Positions 38,454 to 47,098 are shown, numbered from the stretch's first letter. The stretch is DNA of 64,000 nucleotides from Nonomuraea angiospora (GCF_014873145.1 NZ_JADBEK010000001.1:7626001-7690000), one strand, 5' to 3'. Notes: generated from the sequence alone by a model not told the origin. Program-made: numbers and translations.

Positions 38454-38830
38454 TATTCGGGTCTCAGTTGGCCTCTCCAGAGTCCCTGTCTGCCTACCAG
38501 ATGAGACCCCGACTTGCTTGGCCACGGTCTGCCGGATGCCGTCTGTCACGTGCTGATGCCGCGCCGCCATGCCCGAGCCGGACCACCCCATGATCGCCAT
38601 GACTGTACGCTCAGGCACGCCGAGGATGAGCAGTACCGTGGCGGCGGTGTGGCGGGCGTCGTGAAGACGACCATCCCGTAGACGGCCTTTGACTTGGTGT
38701 CCGACGTGGCCTCGTTGACCTGCTTGCGCTTCGGGCAGTAGCCGGGTTTCCGGCCACAGGGCCTGTGGCCGCAGCCGTGGGCGTACTTAGGACGCTGACG
38801 ACTGCGCCGTACCCGCAGAACGCCCTTGTC
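38420..38830 (-). pseudogene. Broken tyrosine-family integrase
   Basis: Read on the minus strand, two pieces of an actinobacterial tyrosine recombinase are visible in different frames. One has the cysteine/arginine segment AHGCGHRPCGRKPGYCPKR of the core-binding region (about 38700-38790). The other has the catalytic LHDARHTAATVLLILGVPE (the HxxR box, about 38640) and MGWSGSGMAARHQHVTDGIR near 38560 with the C-terminal TETR end. The middle and N-terminus are missing or frame-shifted. The real gene would have integrated an element into the tRNA-Ser gene beside it. Confidence 0.75.
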
Positions 38831-39119
38831 GAGCGCACCGGCCCGGACAGCGGCCGGACCAACGCTCCGCCGACGTGCTGGAACTGCGTCCCCACGGCCC
38901 TGGAGCAATGCCCCATGCTCCGAGAAGACTTCACCCTGTACACCGTGAGAGCCGTCAAGACCGCCGGGGTGCTGGCTGACCTCTACCGACCGGGGATCTT
39001 CCGTGAACCGATCCCGACCGCGCACAACGTCTTCGTTCCATGGGACGCGCCCCGGTACCACCCTCCTGGCCGTCGCCCAGGTGCTGGAGCTGTATGGCAT
39101 GGAATCCGGCGCTCCCTGA
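38813..39119 (+). pseudogene. Broken mobile-element protein with CxxC segment
   Basis: One frame encodes APPTCWNCVPTALEQCPMLR and GVLADLYRPG, then the reading continues in another frame as TLLAVAQVLELYGMESGAP up to TGA at 39117. Similar proteins with this CxxC...CPxLR layout occur in integrative and conjugative elements of actinomycetes, in my recollection. Function unknown. The frame break and missing N-terminus make it a relic. Confidence 0.45.
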
Positions 39120-39181
39120 AAGGCCGCACGCGACTCCCTCAGCCGGTTGTTCATACAACCTGCCTTGACCTGACTAGTTGA

Positions 39182-40288
39182 TCAACCGTCGAAGACCGCC
39201 CACTTGATCCCACAGTTGGCCAGTGGGCGTAGCAGGCTGCGGTGTGCGGCACCGAACCAGACACTGCACTCGTCCTTCTCCTCGTCGTCATCGACACAGG
39301 CGATGAGACCAGGCGCCACGTAGAACGACGTCTGATACAGAGGCCACATCCAGGTCTTAAGCGGAACCCGGCGCAGCGTGCTGAGCAACTCGGAGGCGAT
39401 CGGCGTCGGCACCGGGCCGCCTCCCGCGTGATAGGGCGCGTTCACCATGGCCTCATGCAGGGAGAACTGGAGCAGGAAGCCACTCAGGCGTTCCCGTTCG
39501 GCGTAGCGATATTCAGGCTCGTCGATCGTCCACACGGTCGGGTCGTCCTGGGAGAGGTCGAGCGACCAGGCGAAGCAGGCCTGGTTCTCGTAACCGAACT
39601 CCAGCAGACCGTCAGCGTCGGTGGACAGTTCCTCCGCGGGACTAATGAAGTTCTGGACGCCGAGGACTTGTGGCCGCCCATGAGCCAGCCGATAGAACGC
39701 GGCCAGGGCCTCAGGGACATGAACCGCTGGCGTGGCCGGCACCGCATCGGTGTTGGACAGCGGATGCCAACTCTCGATGAACAGTCGCAGCGCGGTGGCG
39801 CGGTCATCGTTGACATGGTCGAGCCAGTCCAGTCCGGGCAGGATGGTGGGCGTGCTCGGTGGGCGGACTCGGTCGAGCACGTCAAGGCTGAGTGGCTGAT
39901 CGATCCACAGGCCACAGTCATCCATCGTCTGCTCGTCCGTCCTCCACCCGCTCCGACCGGGCCGGACGGTGCCGAGGTAGAGGGAACCTACCTCCAGTCG
40001 GACGAAGAGATGGATCGACCCGAGTTGCGATTGTTCCAGGGAAGGCCACGCCCCAGCCCACCTCAAAAACCGTTCTGCCAGAGCCTCTGGTACCGGGCCG
40101 ATGAGCCGGAACTCCTCGCTACTCCACACTCCGCTGGCTGCGAGATCATCGACGGCATCAGCGATGACCACACTGCCGCTTGGGCCAACGGTGACATCGG
40201 CGCCACCGGCCGTGAACGTCTCCGTGGGCGTACCTGCCAGGCTCAGCACATCGACGTCAGCGACAATGTCCATGGGCGAAAGCTGCAT
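39182..40288 (-). CDS. Orphan protein with SMI1/KNR4 (SUKH)-like region
   Basis: 368 residues, no signal peptide or membrane segment. The middle part (about residues 190-270: VPEALAAFYRLAHGRPQVLG, a proline turn, FISPAEELS, then GLLEFGYENQACFAWSLD and TVWTID) resembles the SUKH fold, used widely in bacterial immunity proteins against polymorphic toxins and in antiviral systems. The N-terminal 180 residues and C-terminal WPLYQTSFYVAPGLIAC region are unfamiliar. It lies in a transferred region beside a broken integrase. SUKH membership is only by eye. No toxin gene is nearby. Confidence 0.6.
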   Translation of the reverse strand: MQLSPMDIVADVDVLSLAGTPTETFTAGGADVTVGPSGSVVIADAVDDLAASGVWSSEEFRLIGPVPEALAERFLRWAGAWPSLEQSQLGSIHLFVRLEVGSLYLGTVRPGRSGWRTDEQTMDDCGLWIDQPLSLDVLDRVRPPSTPTILPGLDWLDHVNDDRATALRLFIESWHPLSNTDAVPATPAVHVPEALAAFYRLAHGRPQVLGVQNFISPAEELSTDADGLLEFGYENQACFAWSLDLSQDDPTVWTIDEPEYRYAERERLSGFLLQFSLHEAMVNAPYHAGGGPVPTPIASELLSTLRRVPLKTWMWPLYQTSFYVAPGLIACVDDDEEKDECSVWFGAAHRSLLRPLANCGIKWAVFDG

Positions 40289-40443
40289 GCCGGCGACTGT
40301 AGCCCGCTGTCAGGCGGAAGATCGATTTTCGCTGCTGATGGCCATAGAGCTTTTGTCAGAGGACCCCACCTCTGCTGGTTAGAACACAGAATCACGGTCC
40401 AGCTTGCTCGGGCACGTTCACGGCCGGGTCCTACCATCGATGG

Positions 40444-41070
40444 ATGGGGCTTGACTACAGCTATGAGCTTTACCTACATCGCCGCGATATACCCAGCGTG
40501 TTGTCCGATCTGGCCACCGACAGGACGGCCGATCATGAGCCCACGAGGTCTACCGTAGTTGAGCCCCCGGAGGGGCAGCACCTTGTGATGCCCTTCACCA
40601 GCGGATTTACCGGTGGGCGAACCCTGCTCCTAGGTCCCGGACTGGCGCTGGATCTGACGATCCGCTTTGCCGAAGACCAGCATGTCCTCGACTATGCCAG
40701 GGCCCGCTCGATCCTCCCAGAAGACACCGGCTCCCAGTGGTCCACCGACGCAGACAGCCGACGACACTATGACATCGGCTACATCTACCTCACCGTGCAC
40801 GAGGCCTCATGGCTGCACCCTGACTACCTGGAACTATGCTTCATGGCGGCCACGAGCAGTATGAGTCGCCTGTTTCGGGAATCGGTGTCGATCCGGGACT
40901 TCTTCGCCACCTTGACCATCCGCAACTCAGGGCTGCTCTGCATGCTCGATGTAGAGGACGACGGGAGGATCGTGGTGTCGGCGGGGAACCAGCGACTGTT
41001 CGAGCCCGTGCCCGGGACACGGTGGGCCTCGATTGCTGATCTGCTGTCCGCGTACAACCTCATCCCCTGA
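40444..41070 (+). CDS. Conserved hypothetical protein, MGLDYSYE family
   Basis: 208 residues, soluble. The N-terminus MGLDYSYELYL, the MPFTSGF segment and the YIYLTVHEASWLHPDYLELCF and TSSMSRLFRESVSIR stretches resemble a family of orphan streptomycete proteins I remember without a name. No catalytic motif is visible. It is divergent from the SUKH-like gene with 155 bp between the starts. Base composition is slightly lower in GC than in housekeeping neighbours. Confidence 0.6.
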   Translation: MGLDYSYELYLHRRDIPSVLSDLATDRTADHEPTRSTVVEPPEGQHLVMPFTSGFTGGRTLLLGPGLALDLTIRFAEDQHVLDYARARSILPEDTGSQWSTDADSRRHYDIGYIYLTVHEASWLHPDYLELCFMAATSSMSRLFRESVSIRDFFATLTIRNSGLLCMLDVEDDGRIVVSAGNQRLFEPVPGTRWASIADLLSAYNLIP

Positions 41071-41537
41071 CCGACCCAGTCCCTTCGAAAGAAGCCGCAC
41101 CCAGGTTGGGCACTTTCATCCTGGGCTACGGCCATCCTCGACTGTGACTTTGGCGGTGGATGACGCGACATCTTTGTTGCTACGTGGCGCCCGTGACGAT
41201 GTAGCAGTTCTATGACCCACCTGACGATGCGTGGTCCCTGCTGTCCCTACTGCCCCTGAACCTGCACTGGCCAGCACAAACGCAGAGGACGATGAGGGAC
41301 ACTCCACCGGGGTGGGTGTCCCTGCTGTCCCTGAACGACAAAGAGCTGAATGGCGCTTCGCACGCCTTCCTAGCGCGCTACGCGCGAAAACCGGCTGCAA
41401 CACCTGGGGCCCCAGTGTTACAGCCGAATTCCCTCCGGATGGGTCTCATTCAGGGTCTCAGTTCACCCCCGTACAGGGGCATTCACCAGGGTCGCCGCAA
41501 AGGCCTTCGCCCCAGCTAGAGACCGCCATGACCGGCG
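41071..41537. other. Gene-free stretch with hairpins and short repeats
   Basis: 467 bp. GTCCCTGCTGTCCCT occurs at 41234-41248 and 41318-41332. A hairpin at 41295-41323 pairs AGGGACAC-T-CCACC with GGTGG-GTGTCCCT. A 12-bp palindrome CTGGGGCCCCAG is at 41404-41415, flanked by AACA and TGTT. Two GTCTCA motifs lie at 41443 and 41455. No coding sequence is convincing. Confidence 0.6.
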
Positions 41538-42061
41538 GTGAACCCGCTCGCCCACAGCCCGAAGGCAGGCCTGCGCCTGCTGGAGCGTGCCGGTGCCCGC
41601 ATGGTGCTGGACGCGCTCGCCGATGGCACCTGCCCGCTCACCCATGAGGGCCTGGACACCTTCCTGCCGAACAGGTCCGTCGCCTTCCCGCGGGCCGCCC
41701 TGGTCACCGCCAGGGTTCCGCCCGAGCGAGACGAACGGTTCATCGCCTTGGAACGGTGGATCGCCGCAACGACCGCCGAGGCCGTCCCCGACGACGGCGA
41801 ACGCAAACTCGTCCAGCGTTTCGCGCCATGGCACCATCTGCGACGCGTTCGCCGCGAGACCTAGGGCCGCCCGATCACCTCGCCCCAGACGGCCTCGGTT
41901 CGGGCCAGCATCCGCGCCGCCGTCACCCTGCTGGTCTGGTTGCGAGAACATGGCACCGACAGGCCGGCGGCACCTGGGCCCGCTACGCGGCTCAACTCCC
42001 TGACCGACCCAACCCCAGAACCTAAGGTGTCGTCTCATCTGTTGTCGCCGCGTAGCAGGTG
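41538..42061 (+). pseudogene. Frame-shifted XerD-like recombinase remnant
   Basis: The first frame (41538-41864) encodes NRSVAFPRAALVTARVPPER and a KLVQRFAPWHHLRRVRR segment. A second frame (from about 41880) continues SPQTASVRASIRAAVTLLVW LREHG to a stop at 42059. Together they resemble part of the XerD/site-specific recombinase proteins common in actinomycetes, by eye. The catalytic domain is absent. Two or more frame breaks make it a relic. Confidence 0.5.
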
Positions 42062-42072
42062 AGACGACACCT
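42025..42072. repeat. 17-bp inverted repeat AGGTGTCGTCTCA..TG AGACGACACCT
   Basis: Arms at 42025-42041 and 42056-42072 match at 16 of 17 positions around a 14-nt loop. It could be the end structure of a mobile element, a terminator without T tract for the hydrolase at 42139, or a recombinase site, since the arm contains GTCTCA found elsewhere in this region. Confidence 0.6.
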
Positions 42073-42138
42073 AAAATATGGTTCTACCTGGGCAGACTCT
42101 TAGAGCGCTCCAGACAGCCGGGATTCAGCTGCGCCTGC

Positions 42139-42987
42139 TCATTTCTTCGCCGAGCCCGTGAGGAATCGGATGATCAGATCGGTGAGGTCACTGGGCTGCT
42201 CCGCGACCATGTTGTGGCTCGCGGCCAGCTCGGTCACGCGAACAGTGCTCGGGAGGTCGTGAAGGTCGCGCCGTACCCCTCGGCGGAAGGCAGTCATGAG
42301 CTCACCGCCGTCCATTCCTGCCGGGTCTCGGTCGGACAGGACGACCAGCGCGGGGCACGTCACCGCGCGGAGGAGGGGGATCGCATCGCGAAACTCCGGC
42401 GCGTAGCGCAGCGCCGCCAGAGTCTCCGGGCCAGGGCGAAGGTAGCTGTGGCCGTCCCGGGCGGTGAGGGCCCTTTGAGGGAGCATCGGTGCCTGCTCGG
42501 CGGGGACCGGCTGGCCCATCACCGCAGTCTGAGCGTCGAAGGTGGCCTTGAGCTGGTCGAGGGCCGTCTTGAGCGCGTCCTGCGCCATGCCCGGATAGTT
42601 GCCCGGGTCGTTCTCCGCGGACCTGAGTCCGTCGAGGTTGACGATCGCCGGGCATCCGGGGTGGCGTCGCGCCCACATAATGGCGAGCATGCCGCCGAGA
42701 GAGTGGCCCACGATCGCCGGACGGTCCAGGCGGAAATGCTTGACCACGGCATCAAGGTCGTCGAGAACCGCGTCCCACTCCCAAAGACCGTCCCCGGACA
42801 GCCCATGGCCGCGCAGGTCCATGGCCACGACCCGGTGCCTTCGCGCGAGGAGCGGTGCGAGCGCGTCCCAGGCTTCGAGCGTCCCGCCCAGCCCATGAAG
42901 GAGCAATACGGCGGGGCCGTCCCCGCCGTGGTCACGGGCCGCCAGAGGAATGACATGGTCAGTGATGGTGATGTCCTGAGGGGACAC
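42139..42987 (-). CDS. Alpha/beta-hydrolase
   Basis: 282 residues, GTG start. LLLHGLGGTLEAW is the oxyanion-hole strand, GHSLGG near residue 95 carries the nucleophile Ser, and SDRDPAGMD and ASHNMVAE place the Asp and His. It belongs to the large family of esterases and haloperoxidase-like enzymes; the substrate is not known. Its start overlaps the HTH gene by 29 bp, so both form one operon. Confidence 0.85.
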   Translation of the reverse strand: MSPQDITITDHVIPLAARDHGGDGPAVLLLHGLGGTLEAWDALAPLLARRHRVVAMDLRGHGLSGDGLWEWDAVLDDLDAVVKHFRLDRPAIVGHSLGGMLAIMWARRHPGCPAIVNLDGLRSAENDPGNYPGMAQDALKTALDQLKATFDAQTAVMGQPVPAEQAPMLPQRALTARDGHSYLRPGPETLAALRYAPEFRDAIPLLRAVTCPALVVLSDRDPAGMDGGELMTAFRRGVRRDLHDLPSTVRVTELAASHNMVAEQPSDLTDLIIRFLTGSAKK

Positions 42988-43459
42988 GCTGCTCCTTTGG
43001 TTGGTTGAGCCGGGCGCGCACGGACTCCGTGGTCACCCCGCCGTCGGGATGGCGTTCGAGCTTCGCGCGCTTGACGAGGTCGTGAACCCCCTGGCGGGTG
43101 ATGCCGAGCATCGCCGCAGCCGTGGCGTACGGCACGGCCGCGGCCCCCGGGTGCCCCGCGCGGCGGGCGACGGCCTGCCCGAAGGCTGAACGCCACCACG
43201 CCTCTGGAGGGTCGAACGGCTCGTCGCTGGGGAAGGCCGCCGCGATCAGCCGCGCCGCCGTACGGACCGCGAGCTTGTCGTCTGGGCCTAGCAGCTGTGC
43301 CGCCCATACCTCGGCCTCGATGCGCAAGCGTTTCCGTATCGGCCGGACCTGATCATCCGACTCGAAAAGGATCTCGAGCGGGTCAGCGATCCGGGTTTCC
43401 ATCAGCCGGACGAGCTCTCTGGCCAGTTCGACGTGCTCTGCCGTACTCACTTGGTCCAC
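42959..43459 (-). CDS. Putative helix-turn-helix DNA-binding protein
   Basis: About 166 residues. The C-terminal region has a helix-turn-helix-like stretch YATAAAMLGITRQGVHDLVKR (about residues 110-130) similar to excisionase/MerR-like plasmid proteins, then ends in KEQRVPSGHHHH. A TTGACA (43497-43492) and TACTGT (43472-43467) pair puts transcription start at the GTG at 43459; an in-frame ATG further up would overlap the -35 box. Possible regulator of the overlapping hydrolase. Confidence 0.6.
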   Translation of the reverse strand: MDQVSTAEHVELARELVRLMETRIADPLEILFESDDQVRPIRKRLRIEAEVWAAQLLGPDDKLAVRTAARLIAAAFPSDEPFDPPEAWWRSAFGQAVARRAGHPGAAAVPYATAAAMLGITRQGVHDLVKRAKLERHPDGGVTTESVRARLNQPKEQRVPSGHHHH

Positions 43460-43466
43460 TTGACGA

Positions 43467-43497
43467 ACAGTAGCAAGTACTTGGCAGAGCATGTCAA
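43467..43497 (-). promoter_or_regulatory. Leaderless promoter of the HTH gene
   Basis: Perfect -35 TTGACA, 19-nt spacer, -10 TACTGT ending 7 nt before the GTG at 43459. Confidence 0.55.
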
Positions 43498-43510
43498 GGA
43501 GAAAGGAAGC

Positions 43511-43651
43511 GCCTCAGGTCGCACTAGGCTGATCGACGCCGCTGGCATAGGCCGGATCGATGGTCGCGCCGTGGCCTGCATCAGTCCGGAGTGGCTGGTG
43601 AGGTTCCACACGGGTTATGCCACTGCCTCTGTCAGCCGGGGTTACCAGTAA
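43511..43651 (+). pseudogene. Fragment of a nucleotidyltransferase-like gene
   Basis: The reading ending ACISPEWLVRFHTGYATASV resembles the C-terminal part of small nucleotidyltransferase proteins (the LVRFHTGY segment), followed by a premature stop. Start and remaining parts are missing. Call is by similarity to remembered sequences only. Confidence 0.3.
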
Positions 43652-43952
43652 GTGCAGAGCCGAGCGCAGCAACGATGCGGCGCTGTGGCAGAACCTGGTG
43701 ACTGCATCAAACCCTGAGCCAGCATCTTCCAGAAGCTCCGTGTGGAGAGCTGCGGGGCGATGGGCTGGCGGAGTCTCATTGGCAGGCGTTGGGGTCGGCG
43801 GAGTTTGGGCTTACCCCGCGTTGGGCTACGTGTTGGCAGGAGGGGCTGCGCCGGCGATGCTCGCCCTCGTGATCGTCACGGCAGTCACCATCCTCAGCTC
43901 CAAGGAAGAGGATCCGCGTTTCGAACGCTTGATGCGGCTGTCCTGCCTCTAG
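43617..43952 (+). CDS. Hypothetical small membrane protein
   Basis: Up to 111 residues. One or two hydrophobic stretches (about residues 50-72 and 75-93) and a polar C-terminal tail EEDPRFERLMRL. No ribosome site is convincing and the start is uncertain. It may be a genuine short gene of a mobile element or a chance frame. Confidence 0.35.
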   Translation: MPLPLSAGVTSKCRAERSNDAALWQNLVTASNPEPASSRSSVWRAAGRWAGGVSLAGVGVGGVWAYPALGYVLAGGAAPAMLALVIVTAVTILSSKEEDPRFERLMRLSCL

Positions 43953-44041
43953 CCAGGACGAAGCGAGCCTGGACGGAGAAGACGTCGAACGCCTCCGTGA
44001 GCTGCGACACAAGGATTCGCAGTCTCATTTGTAGTCTCAGT

Positions 44042-44818
44042 TCACCGTCGTTCGTGGGTGTTCATCGGGGTCGCCGATGCGTCGATGATCCTTGAGAGGA
44101 TCCAGTGAGCGAATCGCGTGACCTCGCGCGGGTCGAGCTCGGCAGCGGGTAGGCATCGCTGGCGATCGAGGGCCGACCGGACCAACTCATGGTCCGCTGT
44201 CGACACGTGGCGGAGCGCCCACTGTCCACCGTCGATTTTGGACACGAGTGTGCCATCCACTGCGAACCGCCAGGCACGACAGGCATTGAGCACTGCGTAT
44301 TCACCAGGCGCGTGCTCGGCGGCCCAGCGCAACTCTGGCACCAACTGGGCCAGAACCAAATCATGGGCGACCGGAGCGAACACCGCGGCCGGAGCGCGGC
44401 CGGGACCGACGAGGCGCCCAGCCTGGCGGCATACGGCAAAGTGCAACACCAAGTCGGGGTCTCCCTCGTGCCCATGACCATCGACGACCTTGGTGTTGTC
44501 GGGAGCTGTAGTGACATGGAGCTCGAATGGCGGCTGTGCCTTGGGGTGCAGGGTGACCGGGAGGGTAACAACGCTCAGTTCGAGCCCATGAGCAGGGCAA
44601 GGTAGGCGGTCGTTGCTTAGCCGCTCCGCGGCGGCTGCCTGCTCATCTGCCGTCATGGGGTGCTCACAGACGACAAGGGCGTCGATGTCGCTGCGTCGCG
44701 CGTCGAAGCCACCGAGCACTGCGGAACCATGCAGGTAGACCCCCACCAGGCGCGAGCCAAGCACCGCGGCCATCGCGGATGCGACGTCTCTGATGTAGTG
44801 GTCTGACAGAGAATCCAT
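44042..44818 (-). CDS. AadA-like nucleotidyltransferase
   Basis: 258 residues. The N-terminus has the adenylyltransferase motif HGSAVLGGFDARRSDIDALV (residues 30-49; metal ligands D44 and D46), and a C-terminal DUF4111-type helical domain with GEYAVLNACRAW and KIDGGQWALRH. These features match aminoglycoside 3''/9-adenylyltransferases, although resistance is not proven. The ATG at 44818 has a TATAGT box 7 nt before it, giving a leaderless mRNA; the upstream extension of the frame is not used. The last codons overlap a GTCTCA-associated sequence. Confidence 0.78.
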   Translation of the reverse strand: MDSLSDHYIRDVASAMAAVLGSRLVGVYLHGSAVLGGFDARRSDIDALVVCEHPMTADEQAAAAERLSNDRLPCPAHGLELSVVTLPVTLHPKAQPPFELHVTTAPDNTKVVDGHGHEGDPDLVLHFAVCRQAGRLVGPGRAPAAVFAPVAHDLVLAQLVPELRWAAEHAPGEYAVLNACRAWRFAVDGTLVSKIDGGQWALRHVSTADHELVRSALDRQRCLPAAELDPREVTRFAHWILSRIIDASATPMNTHERR

Positions 44819-44825
44819 GATCCGG

Positions 44826-44831
44826 ACTATA
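44826..44831 (-). promoter_or_regulatory. -10 box of the AadA-like gene
   Basis: TATAGT, 7 nt before the ATG at 44818, a leaderless arrangement. Confidence 0.5.
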
Positions 44832-44973
44832 GGAATGCCGTAAGCCCATGAGCGAGATGGGCGATACGAAGTGGAGTGAAGTCGGTATCGGACTGGCGAG
44901 CAGGATGTTATGCCGTTTGCGTGCTTGATCAAGATCTGCCGTATGTCTGTGCCGTCGAGACTGCTGGGCCAAA

Positions 44974-45744
44974 ATGGCCAGCATGTCTACCGTGCCCCAA
45001 GATCACGTTGAGACCGCAAACCCCTCCCCATTCAACGACTACGACAGGATGGCTGAGGGTTACGCGGCCGAGAACGAAACCAGTCTCCTCAACGCGTACT
45101 ACGAGAGGCCCGCGATGCTGGAGCTTGCCGGGAATGTGGCCGGAAGGCGCATCCTCGACGCCGGCTGCGGCTCAGGCCCCCTGTTCGCCGAGCTGCGCGA
45201 TCGAGGCGCCATCGTCACCGGCGTCGACGCGAGCGCCGGGATGCTGGAGCAGGCCCGGCAGCGGCTGGGCGCCGACGCCGATCTGCGGGTCGCCGACCTG
45301 GCCGGCCCACTGCCCTTCTCCGACGAAGCGTTCGACGACGTCATCGCGTCCCTGGTGCTGCACTACCTGGAAGACTGGGGACCGACGCTGGCCGAGCTGC
45401 GACGCGTGCTGAAGCCTGGTGGCAGACTCCTCGTCTCGGTCGACCATCCTTTCAGCGTCGCTCTCTTTCAGCACATGGCCGGGGAAAAGCCCAAGTACTT
45501 CGAGACCCGCAGCCGGACCGACGAATGGACCATGGGCGGGCAGACCGTCCAGATGAGCTTCTGGGACCGGCCCCTGCACGCGATGACCGAAGCCTTCACC
45601 GCGGCGGGCTTTCGCATCAGCGTCATCAGCGAACCGCCGTTTGTGCCGGAAGCCCGCGAACTGTTCCCCGAGGAGCTCCGCGAGATCGAGCCCACTCGCA
45701 CGAGGTTCCTGTGCTTCTTGTTCTTCGTTCTCGAAGCCAGCTAG
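44974..45744 (+). CDS. Class I SAM-dependent methyltransferase
   Basis: 256 residues. ILDAGCGSGPLFAELRDRG is motif I, GVDASAGMLEQAR follows, and PLPFSDEAFDDVIASLVLHY and GGRLLVSVDHPF are later family segments. A ubiquinone/menaquinone-type small-molecule methyltransferase is probable. Two ATG codons (44974 and 44983) are possible starts. Divergent from the AadA-like gene. Confidence 0.85.
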   Translation: MASMSTVPQDHVETANPSPFNDYDRMAEGYAAENETSLLNAYYERPAMLELAGNVAGRRILDAGCGSGPLFAELRDRGAIVTGVDASAGMLEQARQRLGADADLRVADLAGPLPFSDEAFDDVIASLVLHYLEDWGPTLAELRRVLKPGGRLLVSVDHPFSVALFQHMAGEKPKYFETRSRTDEWTMGGQTVQMSFWDRPLHAMTEAFTAAGFRISVISEPPFVPEARELFPEELREIEPTRTRFLCFLFFVLEAS

Positions 45745-45772
45745 GCGCCCCCTGATCAATCGTCGTGACTGA

Positions 45773-45997
45773 GCGTTTCAGCGGACGATTCCCGCAACTG
45801 AAGCGCTCGGTCACAGGCAGGTCCAGGTCGTCGACAATCCGCTCCCATCTGGCGTGACGCACTTCCATCTGCAAGGCCGTCAGACAGTCGAACCCGTCAA
45901 CGCCTCGAAGACTGCCGCTACCGGGCTGGCTCGTTTCACCGGCCTGAGCTTCCGTTCGGTGAACCGGTGGCAGGCGGACAACGTCATCAGCGTGTGA
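45773..45997 (+). pseudogene. Fragment of an unknown gene
   Basis: A frame without a good start codon encodes VVDNPLPSGVTHFHLQGR and VEPVNASKTAATGLARFTGL up to TGA at 45995, overlapping the next gene's GTG. The sequence looks coding, but an N-terminal part is in another frame (GTG at 45764). It is probably a frame-shifted or truncated gene. Function unknown. Confidence 0.35.
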
Positions 45998-46938
45998 AGC
46001 GCATCCATTGGATCAGCGTCGTCGTGGCGGCGGTCCTGCTTCTCGTCGCGGTCGTCCTGGTTCCGGGCACGGTCGGCGCGCCTGCGCCGCCGGTGCCGGC
46101 TTCGTGTCCGCAGCGATGGGACAGCAACGAGATCGGCCGCTGGGTGCCGGCTGCCGCCGACTTCGACGGAGTTGAGGACTCGCTCGTGCCCGGTACGCCC
46201 ACAAGCGCGTTGATCTGCGCCTACCCCGGGCAGAACTCGAATCCGGGCGGGGAGTTGCTCGCCGGATCACGGATCTTGACCGACCAGGCCAAGTCGATGG
46301 CCTACGACCTGGGCTATCTTCCCGTCACCACCGAGCGAGGGGAAAAGGTGTGCACGTTGGTGGGCGGGCTGGCGACCAACTATCTCATCCGGTTCGTCTA
46401 CGCCGACGGCCAGGCGCTGTGGGTGGGCAGCGCCGAAGAGGTCAACTCCTGCGTCACCACCACCAACGGCACAGTCGTCAGCCATTCCTACATCGGGCCC
46501 GGCATCACCGCTGCCTACCGCACCGGGACCTGGGCACTCCCCCGGCCGAAGGACCCTTGCGACCCGGCGACCGGACGGCGAGGGCAGAACGAGCAGCTGG
46601 TGCCCGATGGGGCCGTCAAGGTGCTGGTCTGCCGGGATGATCAAGGTGGGAGCTCCACACCCCGCCCATCTCGCGGGCTGGAGCATGGGGAGCGGCAGGC
46701 GCGTGAACTGGCAGCGGAGCTGAACTCGCTGGACACCGAACCGGGCGGGAACACGTGCAGAGAAGTCGGTGACAGACGACGGGAGATGTTCCTTCTGCAC
46801 TTCGGTTACGAGGAGGGGCCGCCGGCTTGGGTGCGGATCCTTTCCCGCTGCCGGCCCTCGGTGAACAACGGGGTGCTGGTGGCAGACCTGGACGATGCGC
46901 TTCTTAATCGGGTTGGTCGGCTGGCGCCGCCCGCCTGA
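45994..46938 (+). CDS. Secreted or membrane-anchored hypothetical protein
   Basis: About 314 residues, GTG start. One N-terminal hydrophobic segment (residues 7-28) followed by a Cys-containing extracytoplasmic domain (several cysteines: SCPQRW, ICAYPGQ, KVCTLVGG, SCVTTT, PCDPAT, LVCRDD, NTCREVG, RCRPS) that may form disulfides. No known family recognised. The GTG overlaps the stop of a preceding broken frame. Confidence 0.65.
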   Translation: MKRIHWISVVVAAVLLLVAVVLVPGTVGAPAPPVPASCPQRWDSNEIGRWVPAAADFDGVEDSLVPGTPTSALICAYPGQNSNPGGELLAGSRILTDQAKSMAYDLGYLPVTTERGEKVCTLVGGLATNYLIRFVYADGQALWVGSAEEVNSCVTTTNGTVVSHSYIGPGITAAYRTGTWALPRPKDPCDPATGRRGQNEQLVPDGAVKVLVCRDDQGGSSTPRPSRGLEHGERQARELAAELNSLDTEPGGNTCREVGDRRREMFLLHFGYEEGPPAWVRILSRCRPSVNNGVLVADLDDALLNRVGRLAPPA

Positions 46939-47098
46939 GATGGCGGCGCCGGTTACATCGGCGGCTCGGCCACCGCCCGGTACTCCGCCGCCCGCGCCTG
47001 CTGCATCTCCGCCGCGATGGCTCTCTCCTGCGCCAGGCCGGCGGCCGTGGCCAGCCAGAGGGTGGAGCTGCCGCCGACCTCGCCGAGGAGATCCCACG

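Noticed and set aside
38370..46000. Second att site copying the tRNA-Ser 3' end
   Set aside because: No second copy of the tRNA tail was seen in the accessory region, so its right border stays undefined.
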